A DNA stretch of 64,000 nt. Origin: Spisula solida (taxonomy: Eukaryota > Mollusca > Bivalvia > Venerida > Mactridae). A program made the position numbers and the translations under genes. The notes under the pieces were generated by a model, which did no database searches, was not told the origin of the DNA, and worked only from the letters and a program-made list of their open reading frames with translations. Positions 1-11,310 of this stretch are shown here, piece after piece. The stretch spans positions 6,646,720 to 6,710,719 of the forward strand of contig OX365950.1 of the NCBI GenBank assembly GCA_947247005.1, given 5' to 3'. Position 1 is the first letter of the stretch, and every line of letters starts with the position of its first letter.

Positions 1-159
1 TTGCTCTCCCACGAGGAACCAGCACCTTTTCCACATGTAGAGGAAAATCGCCAATGTTGTCCTGATATATTGACTGATATGTTGTGTTATGATAAAGATT
101 GTATTGTACATAGAGCTATCATTGATTGGATTAAAGGCATATCATTGATTCCCATATAG
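1..159 (+). CDS. possible coding piece ending in a stop (gene unrecognised, 5' incomplete)
   Basis: Frame 1 is open from the window edge to TAG at 157-159, while the other two forward frames close early. The 52 residues have a protein-like mix, including CPDILTDMLCYDKD and VHRAIIDWIKG. It lies upstream of, and on the same strand as, the clear exons at 1261 and 2352, so it could be an alternative last exon of that gene or the tail of an upstream gene. I cannot join it directly to the 1261 exon: no convincing GT donor in the right phase precedes the TAG, and the better-looking donor at 170-171 lies after it. A chance open frame remains possible. I do not recognise the protein. Confidence 0.4.
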   Translation: MLSHEEPAPFPHVEENRQCCPDILTDMLCYDKDCIVHRAIIDWIKGISLIPI

Positions 160-500
160 AAGAAGACAAGTATCAATGATGTATCGATTTGCACATATTG
201 ACCATCATGAACCAGTAGCAGGCCCAACAGTCATGATTCACTTATTTTATCCGTTCTACACTGTAAATGTTAGGTATGGACTCTGCTTCTGAAAATAATA
301 GCTTTGGTTTAAGTTAAGATTTTACTCATTTTGACAATTATTTCTAAATTTCCATTTTACCTAGAAAATGTTTTATGTATGTAAAATCATTTAAATGAGA
401 ATTTTCGTTGGTTCCTTTCAATTTCCATTGTATCAATTTTTCAAAATGTGAATAGATAATCGATGGGCTAAAAAAATTGTTTATACATCAATATCACTTC
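160..500. other. AT-rich non-coding stretch before the minisatellite
   Basis: I see no open frame with splice signals and no repeat structure here. It is probably intronic to the plus-strand gene. Confidence 0.4.
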
Positions 501-1251
501 TACTAATGACAGCTCTAATTGTGTGTATTAATGACAGGTATAATTGTGTGTATTAATGACAGTTCTAATTATGTGTATTAATGACAGCTCTAATTGTATG
601 TATTAATGACAGCTATAATTGTGTGTATTAATGACAGCTCTAATTGTGTGTATTAATGACAGCTCTAATTGTGTTTATTAATGACTGTTCTAATTGTGTT
701 TTAGTGACCGTTCTAATTGTGTGTATTAATGACAGCTCTAATTGTGTGTATTAACGACAGCTCTAATTGTGTGTATTAATGACAGCTATAATTGTGTGTA
801 TTAATGACAGTTCCAATTGTGTGTTTTAATAACAGCTCTAATTGTGTGTATTAATGACAGTTCTAATTGTGTGTTTTAATGGCTGTTCTAATTGTGTGCA
901 TTAATAACAGTTCTAATTGTGTGTATTAATGACAGCTCTAATTGTGAGTATTAATGACAGCTCTAATTGTGTGTATTAATGACAGCTCTAATTGTGTGTA
1001 TTAATGACAGCTATAATTGTGAGTATTAATGACAGTTCTAATTGTCTGTATTAATGACAGCTCTAATTGTGTGTATTAATGACAGCTATAATTATGTGTA
1101 TTAATGACAGTTCTAATTATGTGTACTGATGGCAGCTTTAATTGTGTGTATTAATTGCAGCAATAATTGTGTGTATTAATGACAGCTCTAATTGTCTGTA
1201 TTAATTACAGTTGTAATTGTGTATTGATGACAGCTCTAATTGTGTGTTTTA
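501..1251 (+). repeat. 25-bp minisatellite, about 30 units, ending next to a splice acceptor
   Basis: The unit reads approximately TTAATGACAGCTCTAATTG plus TGTGTA and repeats with a 25-bp period and point variants (GACAGCTC, GACAGTTC, GACAGCTA). The array ends only about 10 bp before the AG acceptor of the exon at 1261. Each unit carries a TTAATGAC segment, which resembles an animal branch point, directly followed by AG. The array is therefore a string of acceptor-like sequences inside an intron. It has no coding capacity. Confidence 0.95.
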
Positions 1252-1260
1252 TGTATGTAG

Positions 1261-1385
1261 GGTGAAGACAAGAAGTACAAGCCACCTAATGATATCTCCG
1301 GTCCGCTCGTCGTTCTAGAACATATCGTCAAACAAGACTATTTTCCTCATTATGCCAAGAAAATCATTTCTGCATTTATGGACAA
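1261..1385 (+). CDS. internal exon of an unrecognised protein gene
   Basis: This is a 125-nt exon flanked by AG (1259-1260) and a strong GTGAGT donor (1386-1391). Only frame 1 is open throughout; the other two frames hit stops. It encodes 41 residues plus two bases of a split lysine codon, with the core GPLVVLEHIVKQDYFPHYAK. The split codon AA|G is completed by the next exon at 2352, which continues in frame to a stop. Base composition is richer in G+C than the flanks. The upstream intron holds the 25-bp minisatellite and the downstream intron a MITE. I do not recognise the family. The sequence looks helical and could be the C-terminal part of a larger helical-repeat protein, but that is a guess. 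Confidence 0.75.
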
Positions 1386-1756
1386 GTGAGTATAAAATAA
1401 AATAAAGAGTTTGTGATCACTAGAATATGTTAACATGACTGTTATAGTGACATTTTGTTGAACATATTGAAACATTGGTTGTGCAGGCAGGAATTTGTTA
1501 TTATATTTTAGCTTTGTGTCCACTTAAAGTGAGAGAAGTCTCAGGTTATATCCCTGGCTGCGACAATTTTAAGTCAAAATAGTTCAGAAAGTTTAAAATG
1601 GTACCTTACTGGTTTATCTCACTTGCTTGACACTCATTGTAGTAAGTTCCTGCTAACTGCCGGTTCACCCATTATCAGGATAATGAATGTGCTTGGGTAG
1701 TTGTTAATGACTGAAATTTTGTTGACCTGTGGGACTAAAAATAGTATGTAAACAAG

Positions 1757-2198
1757 TTTTTATGCCCCCGTATTGATAGATCGGGAGGCATATAGTGATT
1801 CACCTGTCTGTTCGTCCGTCTGTTCGTTCGTCCGACCGTTCGTCTGTCCTGTTTACCCAAATTGACCGTTTCTTTCAGCATTAATATGGATTATTTAAAA
1901 GCGTTCATACTTGCATGGATGTTGTATTCGAACATTCTCCACACACCTATATCACCTAACCTCATTTTGACCTACACATTGACCTTATATTGGACTAAGA
2001 CTTATTAAGTGTCCAATTCTTGTTAACCCAAATTTCGTCTTACATCAAGGCGTTGCCTTCAAACTTGACATACTTGTTTACCATCATTAACCCCTTACAT
2101 TATCAAAGCCATGTAACACTATCCAACATTTTAACAGAATTATGGCCCCTGAATGACTTAGCTTCTTTTATGGACAAGGCTTCCATGGGGGCATAATC
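1757..2198. mobile_element. MITE-like element with TATGCCCCCG / GGGGGCATA ends, in the last intron
   Basis: The left end TTTTTATGCCCCCG and the right end TGGGGGCATAATC are inverted relative to each other. The left end also folds on itself (CCCCCG...CGGGAGGCATA). The following GTCTGTTCGTCCGTC-type simple sequence is the form I associate with a very common bivalve element. It has no coding capacity and lies wholly within the intron between exons 1261-1385 and 2352-2421. Confidence 0.7.
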
Positions 2199-2351
2199 TT
2201 GTTTATCCTGCACACCTATCAGTTTATACTGATCAGTTTACTATAATAATGCTTACTGTATCTCCTAGTGTCTCATCAATCATGCATGGCCTATCCTTTA
2301 AAAAATGACACATGTATAATAAATATAAAACACAGTGCTTTGTTATTTCAG

Positions 2352-2421
2352 GCCCCACCCACTCCTCAACAAATGTACGGCTCTGAGAAGTAAAATTCTA
2401 CAAACATTATATTCTTCTTAA
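2352..2421 (+). CDS. terminal coding exon of the same unrecognised gene, with stop codon
   Basis: The acceptor TTATTTCAG ends at 2351. The first base G completes the lysine codon split at 1385, and the frame then reads PHPLLNKCTALRSKILQTLY plus two serines before TAA at 2419-2421. The intron is 966 nt with GTGAGT...TTTCAG ends. The match of phase, splice sites and frame across the intron makes this the most secure protein-coding call in the window. No known domain was recognised. The 3' UTR must follow; an AATAAA at 3561 is one candidate end. Confidence 0.72.
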
Positions 2422-2614
2422 TATTGTATAAACATGCCATACCATTGTCATAGTGCTGTAAACATATGTGAAAAGTGAGGATGCCATTGTCATAGATAGT
2501 GCTGTTAACGGTGCGAGTGCTCGAAACGCAAATTGCAAGATGAATCTCGCCAAGTCAGACTTGTAAAAAAATGATGTTGTTTATGAACTATAGCGTGATG
2601 GGTTCCTCAAACTA

Positions 2615-2875
2615 AACATTGTGGTTGGTCAGCAACAGTAGATGTCCTATGTTTATTCTGAGGTCAAAAGTCAGGTCGCCATGACCTTGAATGAGTAGAC
2701 CAAATAGTATCTAATCTCTGAGAAACATTCGGGCCCTGGATCTTTAAACTTCGTAGGAATCTCTATTTGTTGGTCACTAGCCATCAGTAGATTACTACTT
2801 TTGATTTTGAGGTCAAAGGACAAGGTCAGTATGACATTAAAGACTATTTGGCTGTCATTGGGCACACAAGGTGTA
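2615..2875. repeat. tandemly duplicated unit of about 145 bp with TGAGGTCAAA motifs
   Basis: Two similar stretches begin with TTGGTCA near 2624 and 2768. Each runs through CAGTAGAT, TGAGGTCAAA and a TATGACATT or CATGACCTT segment. It is probably a fragment of a dispersed repeat lying in the 3' region of the plus-strand gene. The short minus-strand open frame across it looks like an artefact. Confidence 0.45.
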
Positions 2876-3560
2876 CTAACATCTCTTCATATTTTGATCT
2901 GATAACCTCACTTTGTATGAGGCGAGACTATGTTACATAAACTTGTTATGATTTTCATCATTATTTGATAGATCCATACATGCACTATGTTTTGAGTCTA
3001 TGTTTCATATTGACACACTTACAAATATGAACGTTTGGTAGTCTAGAACTAGATCTGAAGATTGATGGATCACATATCGCCAGTGACTCATTTCTTCTGC
3101 GGCATTGTAAACCATGTTACAATTGATAGAAATAATCATGGTGGGTTTGAAATATTACCGCATACACCCAAATATTGCAAGCAGCTGTGTACTAGTATTT
3201 GACGCATCAAAGAACTGAAAGTGTCGAAGCGGTGTAAAGGACGCTTCCAATTTTTGGTTACAATTCTGCGTTGATATTGTGGCATGAACAATTTAGTAAC
3301 AATATTTTTGGTAATTTGTCTCGTTTGTTCATGGAAATGATTTATCAATTAATGTGTAAAGTAAATCTGAATATCCAAACATCATGTCATTGACTAATTG
3401 ACATTTATTGTTAAGCTTATTTAATTACAAATCATGTGACGATTTATTGAACTGACTTGGTCTCATATTTGCTATTGTTATCTTGCAAGCTGGTATACCA
3501 TTCATGAGCACAATGTTGTGTAAAATACATGACTAGAATGTTAAGTTTCGATTACAAATC

Positions 3561-3600
3561 AATAAAATATCACATGTATTATGTTTTTGTGTTTTATTTA
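3561..3600 (+). terminator. candidate polyadenylation site
   Basis: AATAAA at 3561-3566 is followed within 15 to 35 nt by a GT-rich tract (ATGTTTTTGTGTTTTATT). It could end the transcript whose stop codon is at 2419-2421, which would give a 3' UTR of about 1.15 kb. Such motifs are frequent in AT-rich DNA, so this is tentative. I saw no other feature between 2876 and 3806. Confidence 0.3.
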
Positions 3601-3806
3601 TCTCCATTGTATCTGATACTCGTCCCAAAGAACCTGGAGGGATGGAATTAAAGAGCATTGGTATGACCTGGGGAAAGCTGGCACGTAAAGCACACGATAG
3701 AGAAGAGTGGAAAGCTCTTGTCCTTGCCTTATGTGCCTCTGGGTATAACAAGGACTAGGTTGGTGGATATCTGATACTGTGGTTGACTGACAGAACTTGG
3801 CATATG

Positions 3807-4052
3807 GCTGGCTTAGAATTAGAAGGTCGTGAGTACTACTTACGACATTATAAGACTCATGCATATTTGACATCTGCATCTAAAGGCGCTTCTTATGGGC
3901 CTATTTTCATGAAAATCGGAAGTGGTCATGTTGACCAAACTGAAGTTTAAAAAGCTTGTTTTTTCTATAAGTAAAGAGTTGTTTTCAGATAGTTTTTCTT
4001 CTTTTCTCAAATTATTGATTTTGCACTTACGAACTTCTAATTCTAAGCCAGC
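3807..4052 (+). mobile_element. 246-bp TIR element (family T, short copy)
   Basis: The terminal inverted repeats are GCTGGCTTAGAATTAGAAGG at 3807 and its complement ending at 4052, with 21 of 22 positions matching. The interior aligns in reverse orientation with part of the 46480-47188 element (shared CGCTTCTTATG.GCCTATTTTC and AGTTTTTCTT segments). It lacks about 450 bp of that copy, so it is an internal-deletion derivative. It has no coding capacity. A target-site duplication is not obvious. Confidence 0.8.
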
Positions 4053-5429
4053 GATGTTATGATGGGTTAGATCCTGGCTGTATCATTGCAGTATTGAAAA
4101 ATAATTATGGAGTTTGTTTTCTTCAGAATCGCATACTTTTTCAAAAGGTCAAACAATATTTTGGGTAGGGGACTTCTTGCTCTGGTAGGTAGAAAAGGGG
4201 AACCATGTATTAGCCTAGTATGGTCATAAGCAACAGTTGCCATAACAAAATACGATACTTACAGACAAGCGAACAACTGCATAATTATACAATCTGACAA
4301 AGGTATTCTCAGTAAAATAATGATTCAGAAACAAGAAATTAACGATTCTCTTTGAATGGAATCAAATGCAATCTTGCATAATCCAATACTCGACCTATCG
4401 GAGGAGAGGAAGATACACATTTAATATGGTTTTCCTTCGTGTTGGTTAGCAATCTAGCCATCATATCCTATACAATGTATCCTACACCAGGCTGTATTGG
4501 AGTTCATTCGGATGTACTGTCCAAACTTTGTCTGCGCTATTTCCTAGTAACCATTGGCCGGAATGCAGCCAAACTGCCAGATTTATCAGCATTGGGCCTT
4601 AGTTACATCGTCCCAAATTATTTTCAATGAGCAATTGTCCATCGATTTACCAGTAACTGTTATTATATTGTGCGCGCTTATATAGTTCTCAGTATCCATT
4701 GGTCGGATTTCTACCAACTTTGCTAGAATATATAGAAAAATAAACTTAAGTTAATTTGAAAAAAGTTGAACTCGTCAGTATCAGGTTAAGATTTTATATC
4801 GTCGGCTCATGGCGATTAAATCAAATTTTCGGTGTTAGGGTCCGTTGATTTTTCCTGCTATACTTATAATATTGTCCGAGCTATTTATCGGTAGACTAAG
4901 ACTACTGATATAATTTATGCCCAGTGATGCCTTCTCAGACGAAACTGCAATATTCACCAGTATCATGGCTAGTTGTGCGTATCGTCTGCACACATCGGTA
5001 GTTATTGCCCTTTGATTTTTTACTTATGGTTTTGTCCGCACTATAAGTTAAATGAGACCTAACCACTTCTAACTCCATGGAGACACACAACAGTTGTTCC
5101 TTATTGTCGGAGTTAAATGAGTCAGAAATCGGCGGTCACGTTAGAAAGTTATGAGTATATCTGCTCGATTACGGTAGACTAACAACCTAGCTACATGTCC
5201 ATTTGGTACATGTTTTGTTCGTCGTGCAATGTGTCTTATGACATTGATCGATTTCGCGAATGGCCAGGCAGTCATAAATCGAACTCTGGAAATATAAATG
5301 TATGATCTCTTATTAGCCTGACCAATCGTCTTTGAGTTACATGAACATTGTCTGCGTAACTAATCTTAAACATGTTTACGCTGCCGTTTATGGTTAGACT
5401 AAACCAAGTTATATTGCCCCACTAAAAAG
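4053..5429. other. no gene seen
   Basis: Short open frames only, for example at 4439-4630, without splice context. Segments near 4520-4590 and 4660-4725 share a loose CGC.TAT...TAACCATTGG.CGGAAT pattern that hints at a decayed repeat. Nothing else is supported. Confidence 0.4.
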
Positions 5430-5700
5430 AGATCTTTTGCAAATGACCTATCAAAGAAATGTCGCACATTTCAACATGAAATTATTTTTGCGTGTCAGAG
5501 AATAGAATCCCGTGGGATTCGGCAACTTGTCTTAATAAGAACCTTTTCTCCGAAATTAAAGATTCCGTTATGAGTTTGCATCTTGCGTGATAGGAAATAA
5601 AGTAATTAAGACCAGTCGACTAGTGACTGGTTGTTTTATTGTCATTGTCACGTCACTGCCGAAGGTCACTTAGGAGCAGGTTTGTTCACAGAAACACAAG
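5430..5700 (+). repeat. dispersed module A, copy 1
   Basis: It shares an ordered run of blocks (AAAGATTCCGTTATGAGTTT, CATCTTGCGTGATAGGAAAT, TAATTAAGACCAG, CACGTCACTGCCGAAGGTCA) with 27240-27430 on the same strand and with 48640-48905 on the opposite strand. It lies outside the inverted duplication, so this module also spread independently of it. No coding capacity seen. Confidence 0.85.
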
Positions 5701-8607
5701 TGATAATTAAATGTTACATGTTTATACATTTAGCACACATTCACTGTATTTTAACTGCAGTATGGAACATTCGAAGCCTGTTGGGTGTTGTTGCTCATGC
5801 CTAATCACTTGCCCACCATTGCCTTTGTTCTGATAAGCATCACATTCTTAATCCAATCCGTCTATAGTAGATACTGAGTAATGACCTCAAACGTTCTACC
5901 AACCAAACGCTTAATTGGCAAACACATAAATAGGACCAAGTGCTGTCGCCTGACTGCACACTCGACTATTAGTATTACACGGAAATGCTTGATAGTGGTA
6001 CCTTTTCCAGTACATGGTTAGAGTCATGAAAACATGTGACATGTGGGTTTGGTATCAAAGCAATATAAAAATGTACGTACATGTATATTAATATACTGTC
6101 CAGTTATGATACCAATAGAGTGGCGCAGCGGTTTAGTCCAATATTAAGGTGTGTTCACCACTTATAAAGGCTTCTATAATTTCAATCCTTAACTAAGAGA
6201 CTTTAGCTGTTTAGTTCTTTTGTGGACACATAAAATGAAATGTGACTCTCACATTATCTTAACTGGACAGTACCTCAGAACCTCGCTGGTACCATCGACA
6301 TTTCCGTACATGGCGTCAACCCTGATGCTCGGGTCAACGAAATAAAAGTCCCTACACAGCCAATACTGGAAAATGATTTTTTCGCTTTGTATGCTTTTAT
6401 TTATGCTCGCCACCGGCAATCGATATGGGCGAGGCCCCCAGAAGAGGTTATAAGTCACTTTAGTTTTGGGGGGATAGTGCATGATACAGTAGATGCCCCA
6501 ATTCCAGAAGCATCCCTGGTTCTTAAACATTCCTGATGTAAAGAATCATGCACGGGACCTCGGTAAATGTCTCGTCCGAAATACTGTTAGTAATTTTAGT
6601 AGTAATAGGTGGGAAACACTGAAAAGCATTTCGGTTTTTGATCCGGCTGGAGGCGGGATCGAGTCAACAATTTTCGGATCAGCAGTCATTAGCTCTCACC
6701 ACTGGAACACTTGTCCACCTATATTGAAATGATGGACGCTCAAGCCCCATTATGAGTGTTCTGTTTCAAGTGAGGCACATGAGTAATTGTTAGTTATTTA
6801 AACGTCCGGATGCATACAAAATCTCTCCGAAGTCGAGCTATAATTAGCAAGTTCGACCTGTGACATCACTCGTACAAGTATTCTGACCTGCTCGGAGCAT
6901 AAATATGCACTAGTAAGTGTAGATATGCATTTCATTTTGGATACGTAAATGCGGATGGAATTGTTGCTCTTGGTTGTGACAAAATGGCTATTTAGAGGAC
7001 ACCCGTATACTATGGACACGTTCAAGTTTTGTCTAAACTGCTCGTGTCTTATCAAGCTACATTATGAATGTCTGCCTCAAGAGTATAATGAGGCTCTTGA
7101 TTAATTGGCATTTGGTCATTTCTAAAACGCTTTCAGTGTTTCCCATTCAACCAGAGATGAACTCGTCGAAAGTCCAGAGTTAGTCTCGTGTGTTCCGGTA
7201 CTACACATTCGGAAAACGTTAGTGTAGCGAACCTTGCATCACACAACGTATCTGAATATCCCTGAAACCCGGAGGTCATTGTCAGCGCCTTTACCACTGT
7301 TTCAGTCGAACGTCAACAATCAGTAAATTGCACTTTCCGGCTCATATAAACTAGCTTTGACATGAGAAATGAGTGAAATTAAGTAGAAATTCCGTATAAC
7401 AAAACTATGCTTTGGTTTAAATGTATCTATTTAACACGGACACATTGGTGCAAAAACATACCTTGTAAAAATGCAACACACCATTGTCTCATAGACCTGC
7501 ATAATGTGTTATGGTCAAGGGGAGATAACCATGTAAGAAATTACTTTTTTATTTAAAAGTACGAAGTTACAAACCTAATTTGGGTTTTATTCTTATCGCT
7601 GTTTTGTTTATTTCTGTTTCCATGTTAAGTTAAGTATGTACACTTGAACCTGAACTTAATCAGCAAAGTGGGTACATAGCTGCATTAGCAACCTGACAAA
7701 CTCCCGGTGAACACACGATGAACACACGAAAAAATGTGTGACATTAGCATTTGCTGAGGCCATCATTTGTTTATTCTGTTTGTTAAAAGTATTACCAGGT
7801 TGTAATAAAAACAATTGAATTGTAATTTTACATATCCAAGCTACGTACGTTGAAAAGTTCAACAAGATCAAACACGTATTGACCGAGCTATTGGCAAATA
7901 CATGCACTCTTTAAGATTTGCTTAGTGTATTGCCAATTTGTCAGAATGCGACTTTTGTTTTCTGGATCGACGTATTGATTATACTATATATTTGTTAATA
8001 CTCATCTGATTTGTATCATATTTGTACCAAAATGACGCCAATACATATATTGGGTAAATAGCTGCATTAGCAATAATAATCTGCACTATTCGAATACAAG
8101 CATAAACTTAAAATGTCTGCTATAAAACAACATACCCCAGTGTCGCATTTTTAAATCCGTTTAGTATAGTATTTTATTTGTTACATTTCCAATTTCAAAT
8201 CTTATTATACATGTACAATTAATTATTAGATCATAGTGCAAGGTAACTACATATCCCACCCATGTATAGCATGCAGCAGGGATCTATGTATGCCTAATGT
8301 GGATAAACGAATTCACACGTACGTAATTAACTACCCAGTGGTGTACTAGCCTTCTACTATAGTGTGCCCAGGATTATGTGACGCTTACAAACATGAATCG
8401 GTTGGGTTAACTGTTGCAAAAAGGTCAGTATTGTACTCAAAACATCACTGATAAGTCGTGCATATCTGATTAATCCACCTTTGAGGAATATACCAAATTT
8501 TCCCGCCTTTCTTGTTATCCTGGGCGCACTATACCATACAGATAACTATACAACGATTGTTATTGTTCACTTATGATTGACTTCCCACATTAAATATATA
8601 CATGTAC
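5701..8607. other. no gene seen
   Basis: Both strands hold only short open frames with no matching splice pairs. Segments near 6600 and 7130 share GGGAAACACTGAAA in opposite orientations, suggesting repeat fragments. Further exons of the minus-strand gene at 8608-8727 could lie here, but I could not identify any. Confidence 0.35.
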
Positions 8608-8727
8608 CTGATCGGATTCCCCACATACCATCAATCTCTTGCACTGATCATCATACACGGCACTATACATCCTAGGTAGACCTTCCTCAGCACCAAGTAG
8701 TACAGTAGGTATACCTTGTGTCTGAAA
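8608..8727 (-). CDS. orphan minus-strand exon, kelch-like in look, gene unnamed
   Basis: Read on the minus strand, TTTTCCAG precedes an open 120-nt block that ends exactly at a GTACATG donor (8607-8601). A second AG six bases further in gives an alternative 114-nt exon. Both are in phase 0-0 with the same frame, so the acceptor is a tandem one that would add or drop two residues. The frame has no stop and includes GIPTVLLGAEEGLPRMYSAV and VYDDQCKRLMVCGESDQ. The pattern PRMYSAVYDDQCKRLMVCGE resembles the second half of a kelch repeat (P-R-x-x-S-A-V-x-x...L-x-V-x-G), but one repeat is too little to assign a family. I could not identify neighbouring exons with confidence. Confidence 0.6.
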
Positions 8728-9379
8728 CTGGAAAACCATGTTCTAATAATAAATGTTTTTTGTTGGGATGTATGTTCATCCTTCAATGGGAGGCATTTAA
8801 AGAATATTAATGCATTTTCAAACCAAATTATAACTACATTATATATTCATTGATTAATAGTCGAGAAATCAAGAAATATATAGATGTAGCGTTAGGAATG
8901 TGATTAATTTTATAACTCTCCATGTGGACACATCACGTGGTATGTGGTATTATGTTTGGCTAACACCACAAGAAGAAATCTGTCAACTATAGATAGAAAC
9001 GGTACTGTCCAGGCAACTTAATAATAATAATGTTTCTACAAAAGGTAAAAGTTTTGATAGACACCGACTCAACTGCATGGATTGATGGATTGCTGTCGAG
9101 TCGGATCTGGCAAAAACTGTGACTATTTGATCAAACATGGCACAGATATTACTCATTCTCGGCATGAGCACGTTTGCCTGCATGAATCAATCAAGAGCTA
9201 TTTGGAAAACATTTGTTCCAATTTTGTGTAGCATTATAGGACAAGACCGTAGATATCATTATTTTAAATGTATTTTTTGTATTCCTTGTTCACTTTATAT
9301 ATGATCTTCAATATTGGAGTAAATAAAGATAATGTATATTTTGGTTTGATATGTAATTTATCCAATGCAAGATATGCAA
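8728..9379. other. no confident gene; flank of the orphan exon
   Basis: A minus-strand open frame at 8983-9183 contains VLMPRMSNICAMFDQIVTVF and could be an upstream exon of the 8608-8727 gene. Its boundaries lack a convincing acceptor-donor pair, so I do not call it coding. Confidence 0.3.
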
Positions 9380-9525
9380 AGAAATTTAGTACACGGCCCA
9401 TTGCTCATTCCTTAGCTCGTCACGTAACATAAAATGTATGTCTTCACGATTCGTACTTATTGCTTATTTCTATCACGATCCAATTATAGTTACACTCAGT
9501 GAGACAATCGACACACTGCTGCAAT
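9380..9525 (+). repeat. module B, short internally deleted copy (B0)
   Basis: It carries the start of module B (TATGTCTTCACGATTCGT, TTGCTTATTTCT) joined directly to its middle part (GTTACACTCAGTGAGACAAT, CGACACACTG), with about 200 bp missing between. Together with the opposite-strand copy at 9740-10340 it forms a local inverted pair. Confidence 0.65.
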
Positions 9526-9542
9526 GTGGCAGATATATGATC

Positions 9543-9622
9543 GAGTGCCTCCGCCCGTGTTTGAACCCGGTCGGCTACTTCAGACGGCAAGCACACTAAC
9601 CATTGAGCTACGAATGCACTCT
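9543..9622 (-). repeat. tRNA-like SINE head
   Basis: On the minus strand it shows an A box (TAGCTCAATGG) and a B box (GGTTCAAACAC). A GAGTGC...GCACTC pair at the two ends resembles an acceptor stem. The anticodon arm does not fold properly, so this is a tRNA-derived SINE fragment or decayed tRNA and not a working tRNA gene. Confidence 0.55.
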
Positions 9623-9739
9623 CTATACAAAACTTCAACCATGCTGCGGTATCATCAAGTTACAACAGAGTGTACTGTAGATTAAACCAGAAACAGCCAC
9701 GTAATTAGCATATCTATATACGCAGCAAATGTCCAAATA

Positions 9740-10340
9740 AATGACACAAAAATAGTCAAAATGTAAAATGTTCGTATAATCAAATTTAAAACAAAGCTCA
9801 TAAAAACATACAGAAAATGATTAATACATAAACGAGCTGTCAGTTAGTACCGCAATTCAAGCGATTGTCGACGTTAACAGTCCGTTATTTTGTCATATTA
9901 CATGACATTTAAATTAAATTTCTCTTTATAAGTAAATGTAATCAGTGTGTTGATTGTTTCACTGAGTGTAACTATTATTGGATGATCATAACTCAAAGGC
10001 TTGCTGTGAATTAGATATACTGACGGAATCTACAGTTGTTGGAATTGCGTATCCCTTGAAACGCTATTGAATTAAACACTCCAATCACGTTTCTTTCAAT
10101 TCCAGTCGCGTTTGATGTTAAAAGACCTATTCATATGTATAAATAACAGACATTTCCAGTTACGCTTGTGGTGTTTATAGTTCAATGAACCGTTGCATAA
10201 ACTGAAATGAGAAATAAGTACGAAGCGTGAGGACACAATGTTACATGACAAGCTAAGGACTGAGCAATGCGCCAAGTACTTGAATCAACTCATAATTACT
10301 AACGACCGACAGAATAGATAGATGAATGATAATCTGATAT
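9740..10340 (-). repeat. module B, copy B1
   Basis: It matches 24420-25020 and 62040-62620 in reverse complement, and 39130-39710 and 53570-54720 directly. Diagnostic blocks in plus-strand order are GAGCTGTCAGTT, TTATTTTGTCATATTACAT, TTTCACTGAGTGTAACTATT, GGCTTGCTGTGAATTAGA, TTCCAGTCGCGTTTGATG, GTGGTGTTTATAGTT and AATGAGAAATAAG. No open frame is conserved among the copies. Confidence 0.85.
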
Positions 10341-10799
10341 TATATGTGATCAGACGTATTGCAATGTACGCTATAAAGGCATGTGTGAGGGATAGTCGTA
10401 TGTCTAATACACTGAGTACATACATAAACACACATGTTACCTTTTTTCTACGTGTTTACATATTAGCTTAAAGCTTTCTTCATGCATGCTCTATCTGATT
10501 CAGGTCAGGAGACCGATCAGGCCAGTCCATACGCACTATACGCTCGCGTTCGAACTACTCCGTGACCGCACGGACCCTGCCCGACCGGTTTTACATTTTT
10601 CCAATACTTTAAGTATACTAAATTCTAAATGGATAAAATATCAACATCTAAATAATTAAAAAAATATACTGTATAAGTGGTTATTTTCGCGTGTAGGTTT
10701 GAAATCGTGGTCCTTAAATTTTTTTGTGGAGTCTAGTTCGCGGTGAGAAGTAATAACCTGTATTTTATTATTGTTATTTGGTGTCTTATTCACGATAGT
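10341..10799. other. no gene seen
   Basis: A short G+C-richer patch (10500-10590) stands out from AT-rich surroundings, but no open frame or repeat partner was found. Confidence 0.35.
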
Positions 10800-11310
10800 T
10801 TCAAATATATTATATTGATGCATGTATATCAGTTTGTATGCAACCCGTGTGTTATTGCCCTATTAGATAACACTCCTTTCAGTCAATGTCATATTGATTA
10901 CTTACGTGTTGTATACAAACTATATAATTTATAGTTACCACTCTAAGTGCAATCGATTGGTGCATGTATGTGCGTGATAGATCAAGCAACATATTCGCAA
11001 CACATGTTTTGAATGGTTTTGACATTCGTCAAACATATTTGATTAACCAAAGCGTGTCTGAGGCACCAAACAGATTAGGCATAAGTAGGCTATGGCACAC
11101 CATGACCCCATGTAGACCTGTATAATGCAGTTGATATAATTTAATACACGTTAAATAATGATCATATTGTGTCTGCTTGCCTGTTGCACATTATTAAATT
11201 ATACATTTTTATAGCATTCGGGGAGTATAGTGCTCTAAAGATAGATGTCAGAAATGGCTGCACTTGACATGTAATGTCTTTGATAGGTCATTCAAATAGA
11301 TCACAAAAGA
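10800..11310 (-). repeat. module J copy 1, followed by a remnant of module A
   Basis: 10800-11110 matches 47770-48070 directly and 28290-28620 in reverse complement, sharing GTGTTATTGCCCTATTA, TATAATTTATAGTTACCACT and GTGCAATCGATTGGTGCAT. 11245-11310 (TCTTTGATAGGTCATTCAAA) corresponds to the end of module A at 48880-48905. The J-then-A order equals that of the right arm (48.0 and 48.9 kb), with the DNA between them missing. Confidence 0.8.

Noticed and set aside
501..1251. CRISPR-like regular repeats
   Set aside because: Units are contiguous 25-bp tandem copies without unique spacers, in a eukaryotic intron.
7140..7330. Minus-strand open stretch with an acceptor-like TTTCAG
   Set aside because: About 54 codons without a donor or protein-like pattern, and its GGGAAACACTGAAA end recurs inverted near 6600, so it is probably repeat DNA.
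9543..9622. Functional tRNA gene
   Set aside because: A and B boxes are present, but the anticodon arm cannot form a standard stem-loop.
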